From positions 3,956,001-4,020,000 of the forward strand of contig CALNXK010000024.1 of NCBI GenBank assembly GCA_942486035.1: a DNA stretch of 64,000 nt, written 5' to 3'. The notes below the pieces were generated by a model. That model was not told where the DNA came from. It searched no databases and saw only the letters and a list, made by a program, of their open reading frames with translations. This document shows positions 1 to 10,085 of this stretch, in pieces. A program made the position numbers and the translations under genes. Source of the stretch: Porites lobata (taxonomy: Eukaryota; Cnidaria; Anthozoa; Scleractinia; Poritidae). How positions within the stretch are numbered: the stretch's first letter is position 1; each line of letters opens with the position of its first letter.

Positions 1-362
1 TGCGGGTTTTACCACCCACGAATCATGAACCTGTACTGCAACATATCAAGTTGTTGCAGGACGCCTAAAGTTATTGCAGAAATAAGAGGGTTGTTGTACT
101 TTTTGCAACAAAATCTGTACATGTCGCGTGTTTTACCGAACTTTCCACGGCGAACTTGTTTGCAGCAAGTGACGTAACTCGCTCGCATGGTGTAGCTCGC
201 TTGTACTTTTATCCAATAGATATCCGAGGTTCGTATTGACGCAACTTGCAACGACCTTATTTGTTGCAAGACAGGTTTAAACGCTGTTGGTAAAACGCGC
301 AACAACGCTTTTTCAATTATGTTGCAAAACTAGTTGCACGTCTGTTGTCGCCCGTTTTACCG
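1..362. repeat. Dispersed repeat rich in TTGTTGCA
   Basis: The first 360 bases repeat the words ttgttgca, gcaacaa and ggtaaaacgcg in both orientations, starting with ggttttaccacccacg and ending near gttttaccg. This looks like the body of a short inverted-repeat transposon cut by the window edge. It lies in the last visible intron of the HHAT/HHATL-like gene. The two short open frames here are repeat sequence, not exons. Confidence 0.45.
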
Positions 363-1046
363 TAGATTTATGGCTAGAAATAGCCCGACAGCAACCTGCC
401 ACCACCCGTGAGAGAACATCAGTTATAAGAAGTGGGGGAGAGGAGGGGGTGGAAAAGTGGAAAAGAATACTCACGCTTAAACAGTACAGTACAAAAGGGT
501 GGTGAAACTAGCTGTAGTGAAACTGGCGTCAACACGAATTTTGGTTTTCCTTGATTCGCTCTGTCTCAAAAAAGGCTAGCTTTGCGGATTCGAGACGGAT
601 CTTTTAATTTTACTTACGAACACTATTTTATTATCCTTGCCAAAGTGATAAAAGCATTTTCAAAATACATGTATATACATTTCCTAATGCAAATATCGAC
701 GACGAAAGGAAAATGGTTTCTCATATTCGCTGGTTCACAAAAGCTCGTAAAATGAAAGAACTACATCTTATGGTGAACCTACCAGGTTCACACCAGTGAT
801 TCCTTGTGAACTAAGCTCAGTTATAAAAAATTTGGTTCAAGTTATCGTCTGCCGGCATTAGAGTAGCTCCAGCATTAGTTGGAACCACACAAAAACTGCA
901 ATAGCCTTCATGTGTGTTTACGCTAGACCCACAAATTTCTCCACGATACTTTCTTTTGAAACTATAAACAAACTTCACACCATTTATGGCCGTTTTGAAG
1001 ACATTCGATTTAATAAAACATCAACGTTTGAAAAACCTAGAAAATT

Positions 1047-1099
1047 CTAGAATTAGCTTCACTAACCGTTTAGCCTAGAATTAGCTTCACTAACCGTTT
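1047..1099. repeat. Tandem 25-bp copy of the exon 5 splice donor
   Basis: The 25 bases at 1047-1071 recur at 1075-1099, a period of 28 bp. The second copy spans the exon 5/intron junction of the HHAT/HHATL-like gene (donor read on the minus strand as ACG|GTTAGT). The first copy therefore supplies an identical decoy donor 28 nt into the intron. Confidence 0.85.
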
Positions 1100-4000
1100 T
1101 TTGAAAATTATCAAAAGTGATAACTGGTCCATTGGCAAACACTGGGAAGTAAAAGTTGTAGACGAGAAGATCCATTAAAGAGTAAGGCTTCAGTGGTTTG
1201 TCTTTGTGTGTTTCACGTGACCGCCAGCAGTAGTCAATTCCAAAACTTATACATCGTAAAACGGACATCATGGACGCAAACAAGATGAGATTCTTTATTT
1301 GAGGATCGGTGCTGAGAACATCGATCTAAGAAATAATGATTGACGTGACAATTATTACCGTAAAGTTCCGAAAGCACTTAAGACTTTTAAATATTTCGAG
1401 CAACAACAATTTGCCGTCTCTATCCTCTTTGAATACCTCCGATGGTTGGGCGAAAGGAGGAACTTCGAGGATGCGCGTGCACGAGGGAAGAAATTAAAGA
1501 AAAGTTCGCTCCGTACGCACTATTTAACAATTATTCCTTGAGCCCAAATGGGCTCTGAGTCAATAGCCCAAGAGGCCGAAGGCCAAATGGGCTACTGACT
1601 CAGAGGCCACGAGGTCGAGAGGAATAATTGTTTTAGCAAAATCCAACTAGCTGATCAAAAATATCGAGACAAAACAACTTTAGCTAGTTAACGCTAGACT
1701 TTAATCCATTTTTGCCGCCAAAAAGCCGGCGCTTTTCGCTACTAGTGGGCTATAACATATAGCCTAGTAGTAGCTCAACCAGTCAGAGCGGAGCATTGTT
1801 AATAGACCACTAGTTCGATTTTACAAAAAAAAACAATTAGCCTGCGAGCAAGCTCTCCCGGTAGAGCGCTCCTGAAGCAAGTGCGTTGAAAAAAGAGCGA
1901 AGATAAATAAAAACAAAAACAACATAACAAAGCAAAGGAGTGAGCAGTAGATAAAAAGCTGAAAAAGGTGGAATTGCCGGGGCCATGTAACTCCGCGTTT
2001 ACTTCTACCGGATACTTTTTCAAAGCAAAATGAGCAATTTACCCGACGAGTTGCCACACGCGCAAGACCAAACTGCTGCCTGAAGTGTAAGGTCCAGTTA
2101 CCTTATCATTAAAATGGAAATACAGTGAAACTCCGTTAATACGGACACTAAGAGACCTTGCAACTGTCAGTAATAACGAGGCGTCCGTATTAAGTGGGTG
2201 TCCGCAGTGTCGGATCTAGATCTTCAGATAAGGGGGGGGGTCATCCAGACCCTGAGATAAGGGAGGGCCGGGCCCTCCGGGTCCCCCGGGCCCCTCTCCT
2301 GGATCCGCCACTGGTCCGTAAAGCGGACTTTGACTGTATCTTTAAGTTGCCCGCATGGCCAATCTGCCGGGAGACCGGGTAGAGATGATTTGAAAAACTG
2401 CGCGCCTACCTCGGGAAAATCCAAGGAACGCCCTTGCTTTAATACAATAATCTCTAACAGACTCAGGTTGTTTTAAACTTACGAAGAATCGCAATATCAT
2501 AATCATACCTGCCCGATTCTTGTGACGTTGATCTGGAGAGAAAGCGAAAGAACCACGCAGCACGTCCAGAGCACGATAACAGATTTGAAGACAGCACAAA
2601 ATCCATAGACAATCAGACAGTAAGCGATCATAAAGACGACTGCTTTCCATCCAGTAGCATAGAGCAAAAAAGACAATGTAAACATCAGGCAATAGATGGC
2701 TTTGAACTAGGGTAATGAAGAAATGAACATGGATTAATTAACCCGCAGTCGTTAGGTTCCGTATAAAAAAGTTCATTCCGTTGCCTGGAGGTAAGGGCGA
2801 GAGCTTTCACCCTTCGCAAGACTTGCCAAAAAAAACATTGAACCCGATTCTATAGCTTATGATGGGGAATCGAAATGGTATCCGGTCGTTTCGCCTACGA
2901 CTAGAGTCGATTCGCTTACGTCTTATATGTCAGTTCGCCTTCGAAATGACACGTGTACGTCAATGTGACCCTGCTATAGAAACTGAGTGAGGGCCTTATA
3001 TCGTCGGAAATACAAAATTGGCAATATGTCAATATGGGGATGAGCGGGCTGCGTTGTAAGCGCGGAATAGGGGTTTGGGAGGACGGGACAATGAAGGGGG
3101 GGTGGGGAGGGGACACGAGGGCTACAAACATACCTCGAGCCCGGTACTAAACCAAGTCTTAATCAGCAAAAAAGATCGCTACAGAGTGTTTTCACTCACG
3201 CGGCCAGCATATATGCAAATTTATTGGAACAAAAGAACGCGTTTGCATAAGAAAAGAGTTCAACTCCCAGAGGACTGGTTTGGGACACCAACATGGCCGC
3301 CGTTTCATTGTTTTGGGACACCAATATGGCCGCCGTGACGTCATGTGAAAACACTCTATTGAAAAGCTCGCGACCTTTTCGTGCTCAAATATAGAACAGG
3401 ATGACGAATATGAACCTAATTTATGTACAGTCTGAGTCACACATTTTTCAAATTTAGCTAAAGTATTTTTTTTTAAATACGGAAAAACTAAATCAAGTCG
3501 ATCACCATAGATCTCACCTGAGGAAAGAAACGAGAAAAAAAGAGTCCTCCAATCATGTGAACCAACATGGCAGGTATTATGGCTGCTACTGTTCTTGTCC
3601 AAAATTCCCATTCAAAATCTGATACATCCTACATTTTTTCAAAAAAAGTTATTTAGTGCTTCTGAAAGTGAAGAACATCTATCTCACTAGATTTTAGCCT
3701 GCATAGAACAGCCGTTCTTTCAATTTTTCTTCCCGCTTCGCGCGTGTCTCGCGCTCCACGTCCTATTCGCCTGAAAAACGCAAAAAAATAGCGCCCGTAT
3801 TCTGCGGGCTAACTAGAATTGTTAAAAAAAAAACTGACAATGAAACTGCTTTCAAGTGCATCAAACATAAATTTCACGAATGGAACCTTATTGCAAATCA
3901 ATTATTTCATTGTATTTTATTGCTGTTCAGTACGAGAGGTAAGTCGAGAACCGTGCACTAATTTCTCTAGCCTACGTAGCAGGCATTAAAATTTGAAAGG

Positions 4001-7000
4001 TGTAGGGGATCAGCAGGACGAAGAAAAGGGAGGGGATTTTCCATTTCGCGTTTTTCTCCCTCTCTCCCTCTCTCTCCCTCTCCCCCCTCCTCTTTGCGCC
4101 TGCCACACAGGCTGCAATAATTGCTGAAACTCAAACACCCAGACGCCGGCCATTAGTCGAAGCGCCCCTAAAGGTCATGTCATAAGGTGATGAACGCAAA
4201 GATGCGATGGTCCTCATAAGTTAAACTGATTGCTATTTCCAAAGACGCGTCAAACATCGACGTGTCTACTTGCGTGTTTGTAGCTCCCCATCACATGGAC
4301 GAGCTCGGGCGAGTTGCGTGAAAATTTTGCTTCGCTCGCCTCTCACGCGTGAAACTTCAGTGGATTAGTCTATACCAATGTTATAGTGTTACAATATAAG
4401 TGACATACCGGTACACTCCATTTGAATAAAACAACAACAAGAACAACAATAAAAACTATATGGACCTTTTTTCTCCCCAGAAACGTCCATCCTTCTTTTA
4501 AATCCTCTTCGTAGATTTCATCTTTGTGTTCTATGAAAATTGACATGCAATAATTAAAGTGAAAGAACAACACCCTACAAGAACATAACAAATAAAACTT
4601 TTTTTCTCCTTGCCCTCTTGTGAACAGCAAGAGGATGGTCACTCTAATAGCAATTTTTATGAAACAAGCACAATACTTTGTCTCTGACAAGAGTTTTGAG
4701 AAGAACCCATGGAGCCCGTGGGGTGCTAATAATGCCATACATGTATGCAAGCTATATACCGTAAAATTCCGAAAATAAGCCCCTCCATGTATAAGCCCCT
4801 CCAAATATAAGCCCCCCAAACCGGTAACGCAAAAAACCCTCCGTTAAATCGCCCCTCCAAATATAAGCCCCCGGGGGCTTGTACTTGGAAAATTGCCCTC
4901 AAATATAAAGTAAAACAAAGCAAAAACGGTAAAATTACTTCAAACTATAAGGCTAGTCCAATCGATTTTGAAACGCAAATTTCCCTCCATAGATAAGCCC
5001 CTCCGAATATAAGCCCCTCCAAAAATAAGCCCCTCAAAAAGGGCCTTTGAAAAATATAAGCCCCGGGGCTTATTTTCGGAATTTTACGGTATATTATACA
5101 TACAAACATACCGGTAGGTATGTAACGCTGTGGAGGGTGTGGTTTTCAAACAGGTAAGTCTGGGATCGGGCATACAAATCAGAGAGTTTGGGTCTTGAAT
5201 AGGTTTTTATTTTTCAGGAAAAATAATGATCAACTGGTTAAAGATTTTAGTCTGGGCAAGGGAAACAGGGAATTGACTCTCAGTAGTTTTGGAGAATAGC
5301 GGCTCTAGAATTGGAATGGGTTAGGGGAGTTTAGTCTAGCAAACTTTACTCAAATTAGATCTGGTATTGGCTAAGGGTTTGGGGGTAATGGTAGCACATC
5401 CCCACCCAAAGAGTAACCCCCAGACCTTGAAGCAACAGACTATGGCAGAGAGTTAAAAACTAAGTTTTAAAATACTTCTTTATCAGAAACACAAATCATG
5501 AACCAGGTAAGAAGGAAACGGGGGGGGAGGGGTGTTACAGGTAGAGGTGGTGCAGTTCAAGCACCAGGAAGTACACTCAATTCATGAATATTCATGAACC
5601 TCCTTCTTAATAAACACATATAATCACTCCCCTAAAACAGCCTGTCATCTTGCTGTCCCTCAGTTAATTCAGAATATTTTTAAAATATATTTTTTAAAAG
5701 GATAAACCAGTGAGAAGCACTTCTGCGAACTTCTTGAGTTGTAAAATTGTTTTATTGTCTCCTAAACACCTAACTGATTAGCGTATAGGAACTGCAAACC
5801 TCGTGGTTATACATCAAGGTAACAGGTGGAGAAATATTTCACAAGGTGTGACATATTTGTAATGTTTTGGGGCCAAAAGTTTAAGCTAAAACTGGACAGC
5901 TTAAGTGCTAACCCCAGTACAATGGTGTTTGTTTTCCTGAGAGTTGACTGTCAGTATTTGAGCAACATAATGGCCGGATCTAATGTTACTAAATCTTGAT
6001 TGAAGTGCTCCTCAAAACGAAACATTAATAATTTGAGAATGATATTAATATTATTAATTGTCTTTTCTTAACAAATTTAAAGGAAAGCATAAGTCGGAGA
6101 GTAGCCTGTGAACAGGCTCTCTGTTTGGGGAAAAAAATAGCAAGGAAAGGGAAGGGAAGAGGGGAGAGAGCCTGTAGACACACGTTTGAGGCCGCTATTC
6201 CGCCCTCTTGTAATTATCTTGCCGAACATCTGTCAGCAAGATCGGTATCCGTCAATCAATTTTGCGCGTGAGTAACTCCTGGGAAAATTATAATTAAAAG
6301 GGAAAACATCCGTGTTTTGCTTCGTCTCAAAACAAAGTGAAATGGACCGCGAGCCTAATTGTCGATTTTGAAAAAAATCGTTGATCTCCGGTAAGAGAAT
6401 TAATACGGTACCGGTCGTTGGCGTTTCAAGAAATAAGACCTTGCTGGTTGACAGTGGCCAAGACAGCGTTGTACTAGCGCAAGCATTTGATTGCTCAAGA
6501 TTTCCTCTTGTGCAAGGAGAAAGCTTTTCCGATTTAAGCTGCCAATAAGAACTTGCATCAGGATCTGATGCACAGCGGGTGCCGTGGAACGGCGGTCCCA
6601 AAGGCTTGTCCACAGGCCTTTTCGCTTTTCCCTCTCCCTAATTCCCCGCTCGACCAAAGGCCTGTTCACAGGCTAGTCGGAGAGCAGAAATGAGGTACAA
6701 GGTCAATTAATTGGAGGGGGTGTTTAATAAATATTTTTAAATTAATGGAAGTCTATTGTTTTATAGAGAAAGTGATGCCTGTTTCCAAATAGTTTAGAGT
6801 AATTTTAATGTTAAAACGTTGAGACAGGTGCCATTTTATCCTTGGGACAATAAAAATTAATAACACATACATGTACACAGTAGTTTGAGATGCCATACCT
6901 CGTGAGGCTATAAAGATGTTATACATAGAGTAGGAACACATTGAGATCCACAAAACCCAGTACAGTAAGATCTCAGGAAAAGGAAGTGGTCCATGCTTCT

Positions 7001-7043
7001 TGAGTTGATCTAACTTAACTTTGCTGTCCTCTTGGCTTTTCAT
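1095..7043 (-). CDS. HHATL: HHAT/HHATL-like MBOAT acyltransferase, 3' part missing
   Basis: Five coding exons on the minus strand: 6899-7043 (starts with ATG), 4466-4530, 3518-3628, 2509-2706 and 1095-1325. All have AG acceptors and GT donors, and together they give 250 in-frame codons. The protein is a polytopic membrane-bound O-acyltransferase of the ER/Golgi. HHAT palmitoylates Hedgehog; HHATL lacks that activity. Recognisable blocks are LPFPEILLYW near residue 20, the GWTFLGRKKDVSDFEW stretch spanning exons 2-3, and YSLMDLLVYNFYFP followed by FANGP in exon 5. The GRK-DV-DFEW and YNFY wording is closer to HHATL, while the NGP motif is closer to HHAT. The catalytic Asp/His region lies in the missing exons, so the two cannot be separated here. 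The rest of the gene continues past position 1. The introns carry many MITEs. Confidence 0.85.
1526..1632. mobile_element. Short MITE with 12-bp perfect terminal inverted repeats
   Basis: The ends are aacaattattcc (1526-1537) and its exact reverse complement (1621-1632). The 107-bp body is almost fully self-complementary: gagccc/gggctc, tgagtcaatagccc and gggctactgactca pair across the middle. This is a fold-back non-autonomous DNA transposon with no coding capacity, sitting in an intron-flanking region of the HHAT/HHATL-like gene. Confidence 0.75.
2121..2338. mobile_element. pogo/Tigger-like MITE, interrupted by a second element
   Basis: The left end reads TA-cagtgaaactccgttaa and the right end, reverse-complemented, reads TA-cagtcaaagtccgcttta. 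The ends share cagt-aaa-tccg and are flanked by TA on both sides, as in pogo/Tigger elements of the Tc1/mariner superfamily. The inside is broken by the element at 2205-2313. The family assignment rests only on the CAGT end and the TA flank. Confidence 0.55.
2205..2313. mobile_element. MITE with CAGTGGCGGATCCAG ends, nested in the pogo-like element
   Basis: The left end is cagtgtcggatctag and the right end, reverse-complemented, is cagtggcggatccagg. The interior is rich in runs of G and C. The 5 bp gtccg occurs at 2200-2204 and again at 2314-2318, which I read as a target-site duplication. A second copy is at 54676-54794, and a decayed fragment is near 18078-18118 in DNAAF10 intron 8. Confidence 0.7.
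3183..3357. mobile_element. MITE with AGAGTGTTTTCAC ends
   Basis: The 13-bp ends agagtgttttcac (3183-3195) and gtgaaaacactct (3345-3357) are perfect inverted repeats. Inside, the phrase gggacaccaa-atggccgccgt occurs twice in tandem (about 3281-3336). A partial relative, agagcgttttcacatgacgtcac, lies at about 38328-38350. It is in intron 3 of the HHAT/HHATL-like gene. Confidence 0.7.
4757..5091. mobile_element. MITE with 27-bp perfect TIRs and internal AATAAGCCCC repeats
   Basis: Positions 4757-4783 and 5065-5091 are perfect 27-bp inverted repeats beginning taccgtaaaattcc, flanked by TATA on each side (TA or TATA target site). Between them the word ataagcccctcc is repeated about seven times in the same orientation as the left end. 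These sub-terminal repeats could be transposase-binding sites. No transposase is encoded. The element at 59087-59518 has the same plan with a related but different end sequence. Confidence 0.85.
5100..5425. mobile_element. Diverged copy of the 47646-47971 element
   Basis: The order gtggttttcaaaca, acaaatcagagagttt, tttttcagga, gatcaactggtt, agattttagtctgg and gcacatccccaccca matches the element at 47646-47971 along its length. The C/G-rich ends are lost, so the borders are approximate. It abuts the MITE ending at 5091. Confidence 0.65.
6102..6675. mobile_element. Non-autonomous transposon with 16-bp TIRs and a 9-bp target-site duplication
   Basis: The ends tagcctgtgaacaggc (6102-6117) and gcctgttcacaggcta (6660-6675) are perfect inverted repeats. 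The 9 bp gtcggagag occurs directly outside both ends (6093-6101 and 6676-6684). A 9-bp duplication is typical of Mutator-like elements, but no transposase is present. The two open frames of 126 and 89 codons inside have no recognisable domain. It lies in intron 1 of the HHAT/HHATL-like gene. Confidence 0.85.
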
Positions 7044-8189
7044 CTTAAAAGTGCCAATGGATACCTTGCAAAAAAAGTAAGAAGAGTGAAATTCAGAAAT
7101 AGATATATCATTAAGCTGGGAGAAAAGGTGTAGCTTTTTAATTTAATACAGGCTACTGAACTTTACAGAGTAAAACTATGTTTATATTTTTTTATATTTT
7201 TTAATCAATAGAATGATGTTAATAGCTTATAATTTAATTAATAAGCTATATTTTGGGTTTTGAGTCTATAAGCTTTACAGAAATATACATGCTGGGTGGT
7301 ATACTTATTGAACGTCAGATAAATTTGCCTTACTGTGCTTTTCAAAAACAAGGGAATTCTGAAGTTCAATAGCCAACTGAAATTTGCATTCTTCATTATT
7401 TGCTGCCATCAATCATCTTAGCAGACCTCTTAGGAAACAGAAGTGTACTTCAAGGGGTTCAAAAGGTCTTGGTTTGTGAATTGTGATTGGTTGATTTGAA
7501 TCCATTTTGTGCATTTCTGTGTTTTAAGATTTGTTGCTTGTAATCAAAATTATGATCGAAAGCAGCGAAAAACACAATCGTGAAGGCAGCTTTTGAACCT
7601 CAGAGTTTGGATGTAATAATGGCGGAAAAATTAAACCAAGTTCTTTGACAAGGAACAGACAAAGAAGACAATGTCAATGCCTCAATCTCACCGCCTAATG
7701 ATGCAATCATCTGAACTATATTATTATCACAACCAGCAATATCATACCAGTTTAGACTCTGACCCCGGCAAGTTGAACGTAAGGGTCCATTTCATGTTCA
7801 AATGCTGATTAGCGCTAACCTGGGCTTAAATTTACACCGGGTTTCTCCTTCTTTTGTTCAAAAGCATTTTCTCTGAAAATTTTCTCCTCTAGTCAGAGAC
7901 TCCTCTCAACAAATTGCAGACAAAGAGAATTAAACTGAATTTGCTATCACGCTTTGATATCTGAATTCACATTCCAGACTATAAAACTTGGGTTATCTTA
8001 ACCCAGCTTTGAACAACCTAGCCAAGGTGGATAGCACTAAAAATTAAAGTACTATTGAGTAAATCTCATTCTGTCCAGTAAAATAATGCTCTTCATTTTC
8101 CTTATACGGATCCATTTGGTAGTGATTTAATTATCTGGTGTGTAGCGCTAACCATCTTTTAAACAACTGGAGCCTGCATGGTCAGTCGT

Positions 8190-8260
8190 TTGGCCAGTGC
8201 TTGAACCTGTGACCTCCCAAGATTTTCTGTGCAGACCAGCACTCTCCTAACTGAGCCGAG
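8190..8260 (-). repeat. tRNA-derived SINE head or tRNA pseudogene
   Basis: Read on the minus strand, the segment has an A-box-like ggctcagttaggagagtg followed by a B-box-like ggttcaagc at tRNA spacing. These are internal RNA polymerase III promoter motifs. The acceptor stem does not pair, so it is not an intact tRNA gene. A SINE head is the likeliest reading. Confidence 0.5.
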
Positions 8261-8460
8261 AGAATGATTGTTCTTGAGTTATTGGCGTTTTGAGCTGCCA
8301 TCGAACCGAACACTGGAATTCAGTGAAGTAGATTCAGTGAGATAGTAATTCCAGAAGTAGACGATGAAGACATAGAAGAGAACGAGTTCGACACAGACAG
8401 CGAAAACGAAACGGATGGCGAGTAAACCATTGGGTTGAAAGCCCTTGCACGTATCTGTCA

Positions 8461-8484
8461 AACGGCTCCTTTAGGAGCCACCAA
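8461..8484 (+). promoter_or_regulatory. Histone-type 3' stem-loop without a histone gene
   Basis: The sequence AAC-GGCTCC-TTTA-GGAGCC-ACCAA has a perfect 6-bp stem starting GG and ending CC, a UUUA loop, and the AAC/ACC flanks of replication-dependent histone mRNA 3' ends, the binding site of SLBP. No histone frame lies upstream on the plus strand. The nearest open frame ends at about 8429 with a short acidic tail. It may be a relic of a histone unit or chance. Confidence 0.45.
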
Positions 8485-8594
8485 TTTCATAAAAGTGAAT
8501 AACCAATATTCAGAAGTTATTTTTGTTGTGTTTTATTACTTCTGCTTCATTGCTAACTTGACTACAAGCCGGGGGGGTAAAGTTATTCAGCAAC

Positions 8595-8718
8595 TGTATA
8601 TTTTTAAAATGTAAAACCCTCGGCTATAAGCCGAACCCCGTTCTCCGTGAAAAATCTCCCAAAATTTTGGGTCGAAAACTGAAAAAATCGCTCGGCTTAT
8701 AGGTGAAGAAATACGGTA
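8595..8718. repeat. Decayed inverted-repeat element ending in TACGGTA
   Basis: The phrase ctcggctataagccga near 8619 pairs with ctcggcttatagg near 8692, and the right end reads gaagaaatacggta. The end resembles those of the elements at 4757 and 59087, with a TTC-ATAAGC core. The left terminus has lost similarity. Confidence 0.4.
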
Positions 8719-9670
8719 TGTATGAGAGGACATGGTGGCATATCTCATTTCCCAAATCCGTCAACATAAATTCCTGTTACATGGTGGTCTTGATAAGCAC
8801 TCAGCTTATCTGCACTGCAAGTAGGGTCACCGGTCACCCATGATGATGTCTGGGTCTTTGAAGCCGGCTAGTTCAGTGTTATTTGTTGCCTTTTTGTGTG
8901 TTTAAATAATTTAGTTTTTCATGTAAGAGTTCCTGTTGTTCAAAAAGGCACTTACAAAATATTATTTTGCTCAATATTGACTTGTGTGCATGTGTGTGCA
9001 TGCATGCATGTTTGTGTTTTATTGAATAACAAAGCTGAAAAAAGCTATTAATAATAGAATAAAGTCATTCTTGTTATTAAGGACCATAATTAGTTTCACT
9101 ATAATGTGCCCTTCTCCATTCTAAATTTTTTTTCTTGCTAACATTATGTACGCGTAGTTTAAACAACCTTGCACTAATTAATATTGTACAACTGATTTAT
9201 TATCATTCTATAGGATTGGGTAAAAAATAAAATACAAAATACAAAATTCTGCTTTCAGGCAGTAAAAACACAAGTAAATGATTGTAGCTAACAGGTCTCT
9301 GACTCTCATGTTTATTTTCAGTAAAACATAACAGGTTCTACATAAATGTGCATTATAATCATCCCCATGCCTTGACATCTACCTCACAGTTCACATCACC
9401 CAACTCATGGGCTCATGCATAACAGTATAATATCAACAGGTGGTATATCCTATTCATCATTACAATCTTGATTCAAAAGTGCTGCGCGCAGTTACTATTT
9501 ATAGACCCGAAATGCAGACAAACAAACTGAAATAAACATTAAGAAATTGTTCCTCACTTTTGTCATGTTTGTCTGTCTTTGTCATTAAAATGAGAAAACT
9601 CTGACAAAAATTGCAAATTAGTCACTCTGACGTCATTCATGCGCTTATGCTATTGTTTCCCTATTTACAC

Positions 9671-10085
9671 TAAGGGGGTGTTTGCATGCGAAAACTTGCA
9701 ACAGCGCAAGTCTCATAATGGGATGACTTTTTTATTTCATATAGCGTTTACATGATGACTGGGTCATTTCATGTTGATGAAATACATGTGTGATTCAAAA
9801 TTGCCAACATTACACATGCGCTATTCATTCCAGTCTACTGGCAGACCAATTTCACACTGAAATGGGTGGTCGTTTTGCGTTTACATGATACCGCTGCGAG
9901 TCTTTGTACTGGAGTGAAATTCTCGCCCCGGTACAAGAGCCGGAGTGAGCTCAAGCCAGGGTGACTTGCGCCGGCATAACATTTTGTGGTGGTATCATGT
10001 AAACAAATATAGAGCCATGACAGTGAACCGAAGTGAACTCGCTTCGGGGTGAAAATCGCCCAGGTGTCATGTAAACACCCCCTTA
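9671..10085. mobile_element. MITE with TAAGGGGGTGTTTGCATG ends
   Basis: The left end taagggggtgtttgcatg and the right end catgtaaacaccccctta are inverted repeats with one mismatch. A 3-bp TAA-like flank would fit PIF/Harbinger elements, but this is weak. The interior holds further inverted words such as catgtaaacaa/ttgtttacatg. The 101-codon open frame inside has no domain I recognise. Confidence 0.7.

Noticed and set aside
816..957. Minus-strand frame after TTTATAG with EICGSSVNTHEGYCSFC
   Set aside because: It looks like a Cys-containing last exon, but it does not fit the HHAT/HHATL sequence expected after exon 5, and I found no partner exon. It may be chance.
4054..4092. Pyrimidine tract (ctccctctct)n as a triplex-forming regulatory site
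   Set aside because: Real low-complexity DNA, but it lies in an intron and nothing supports a function.
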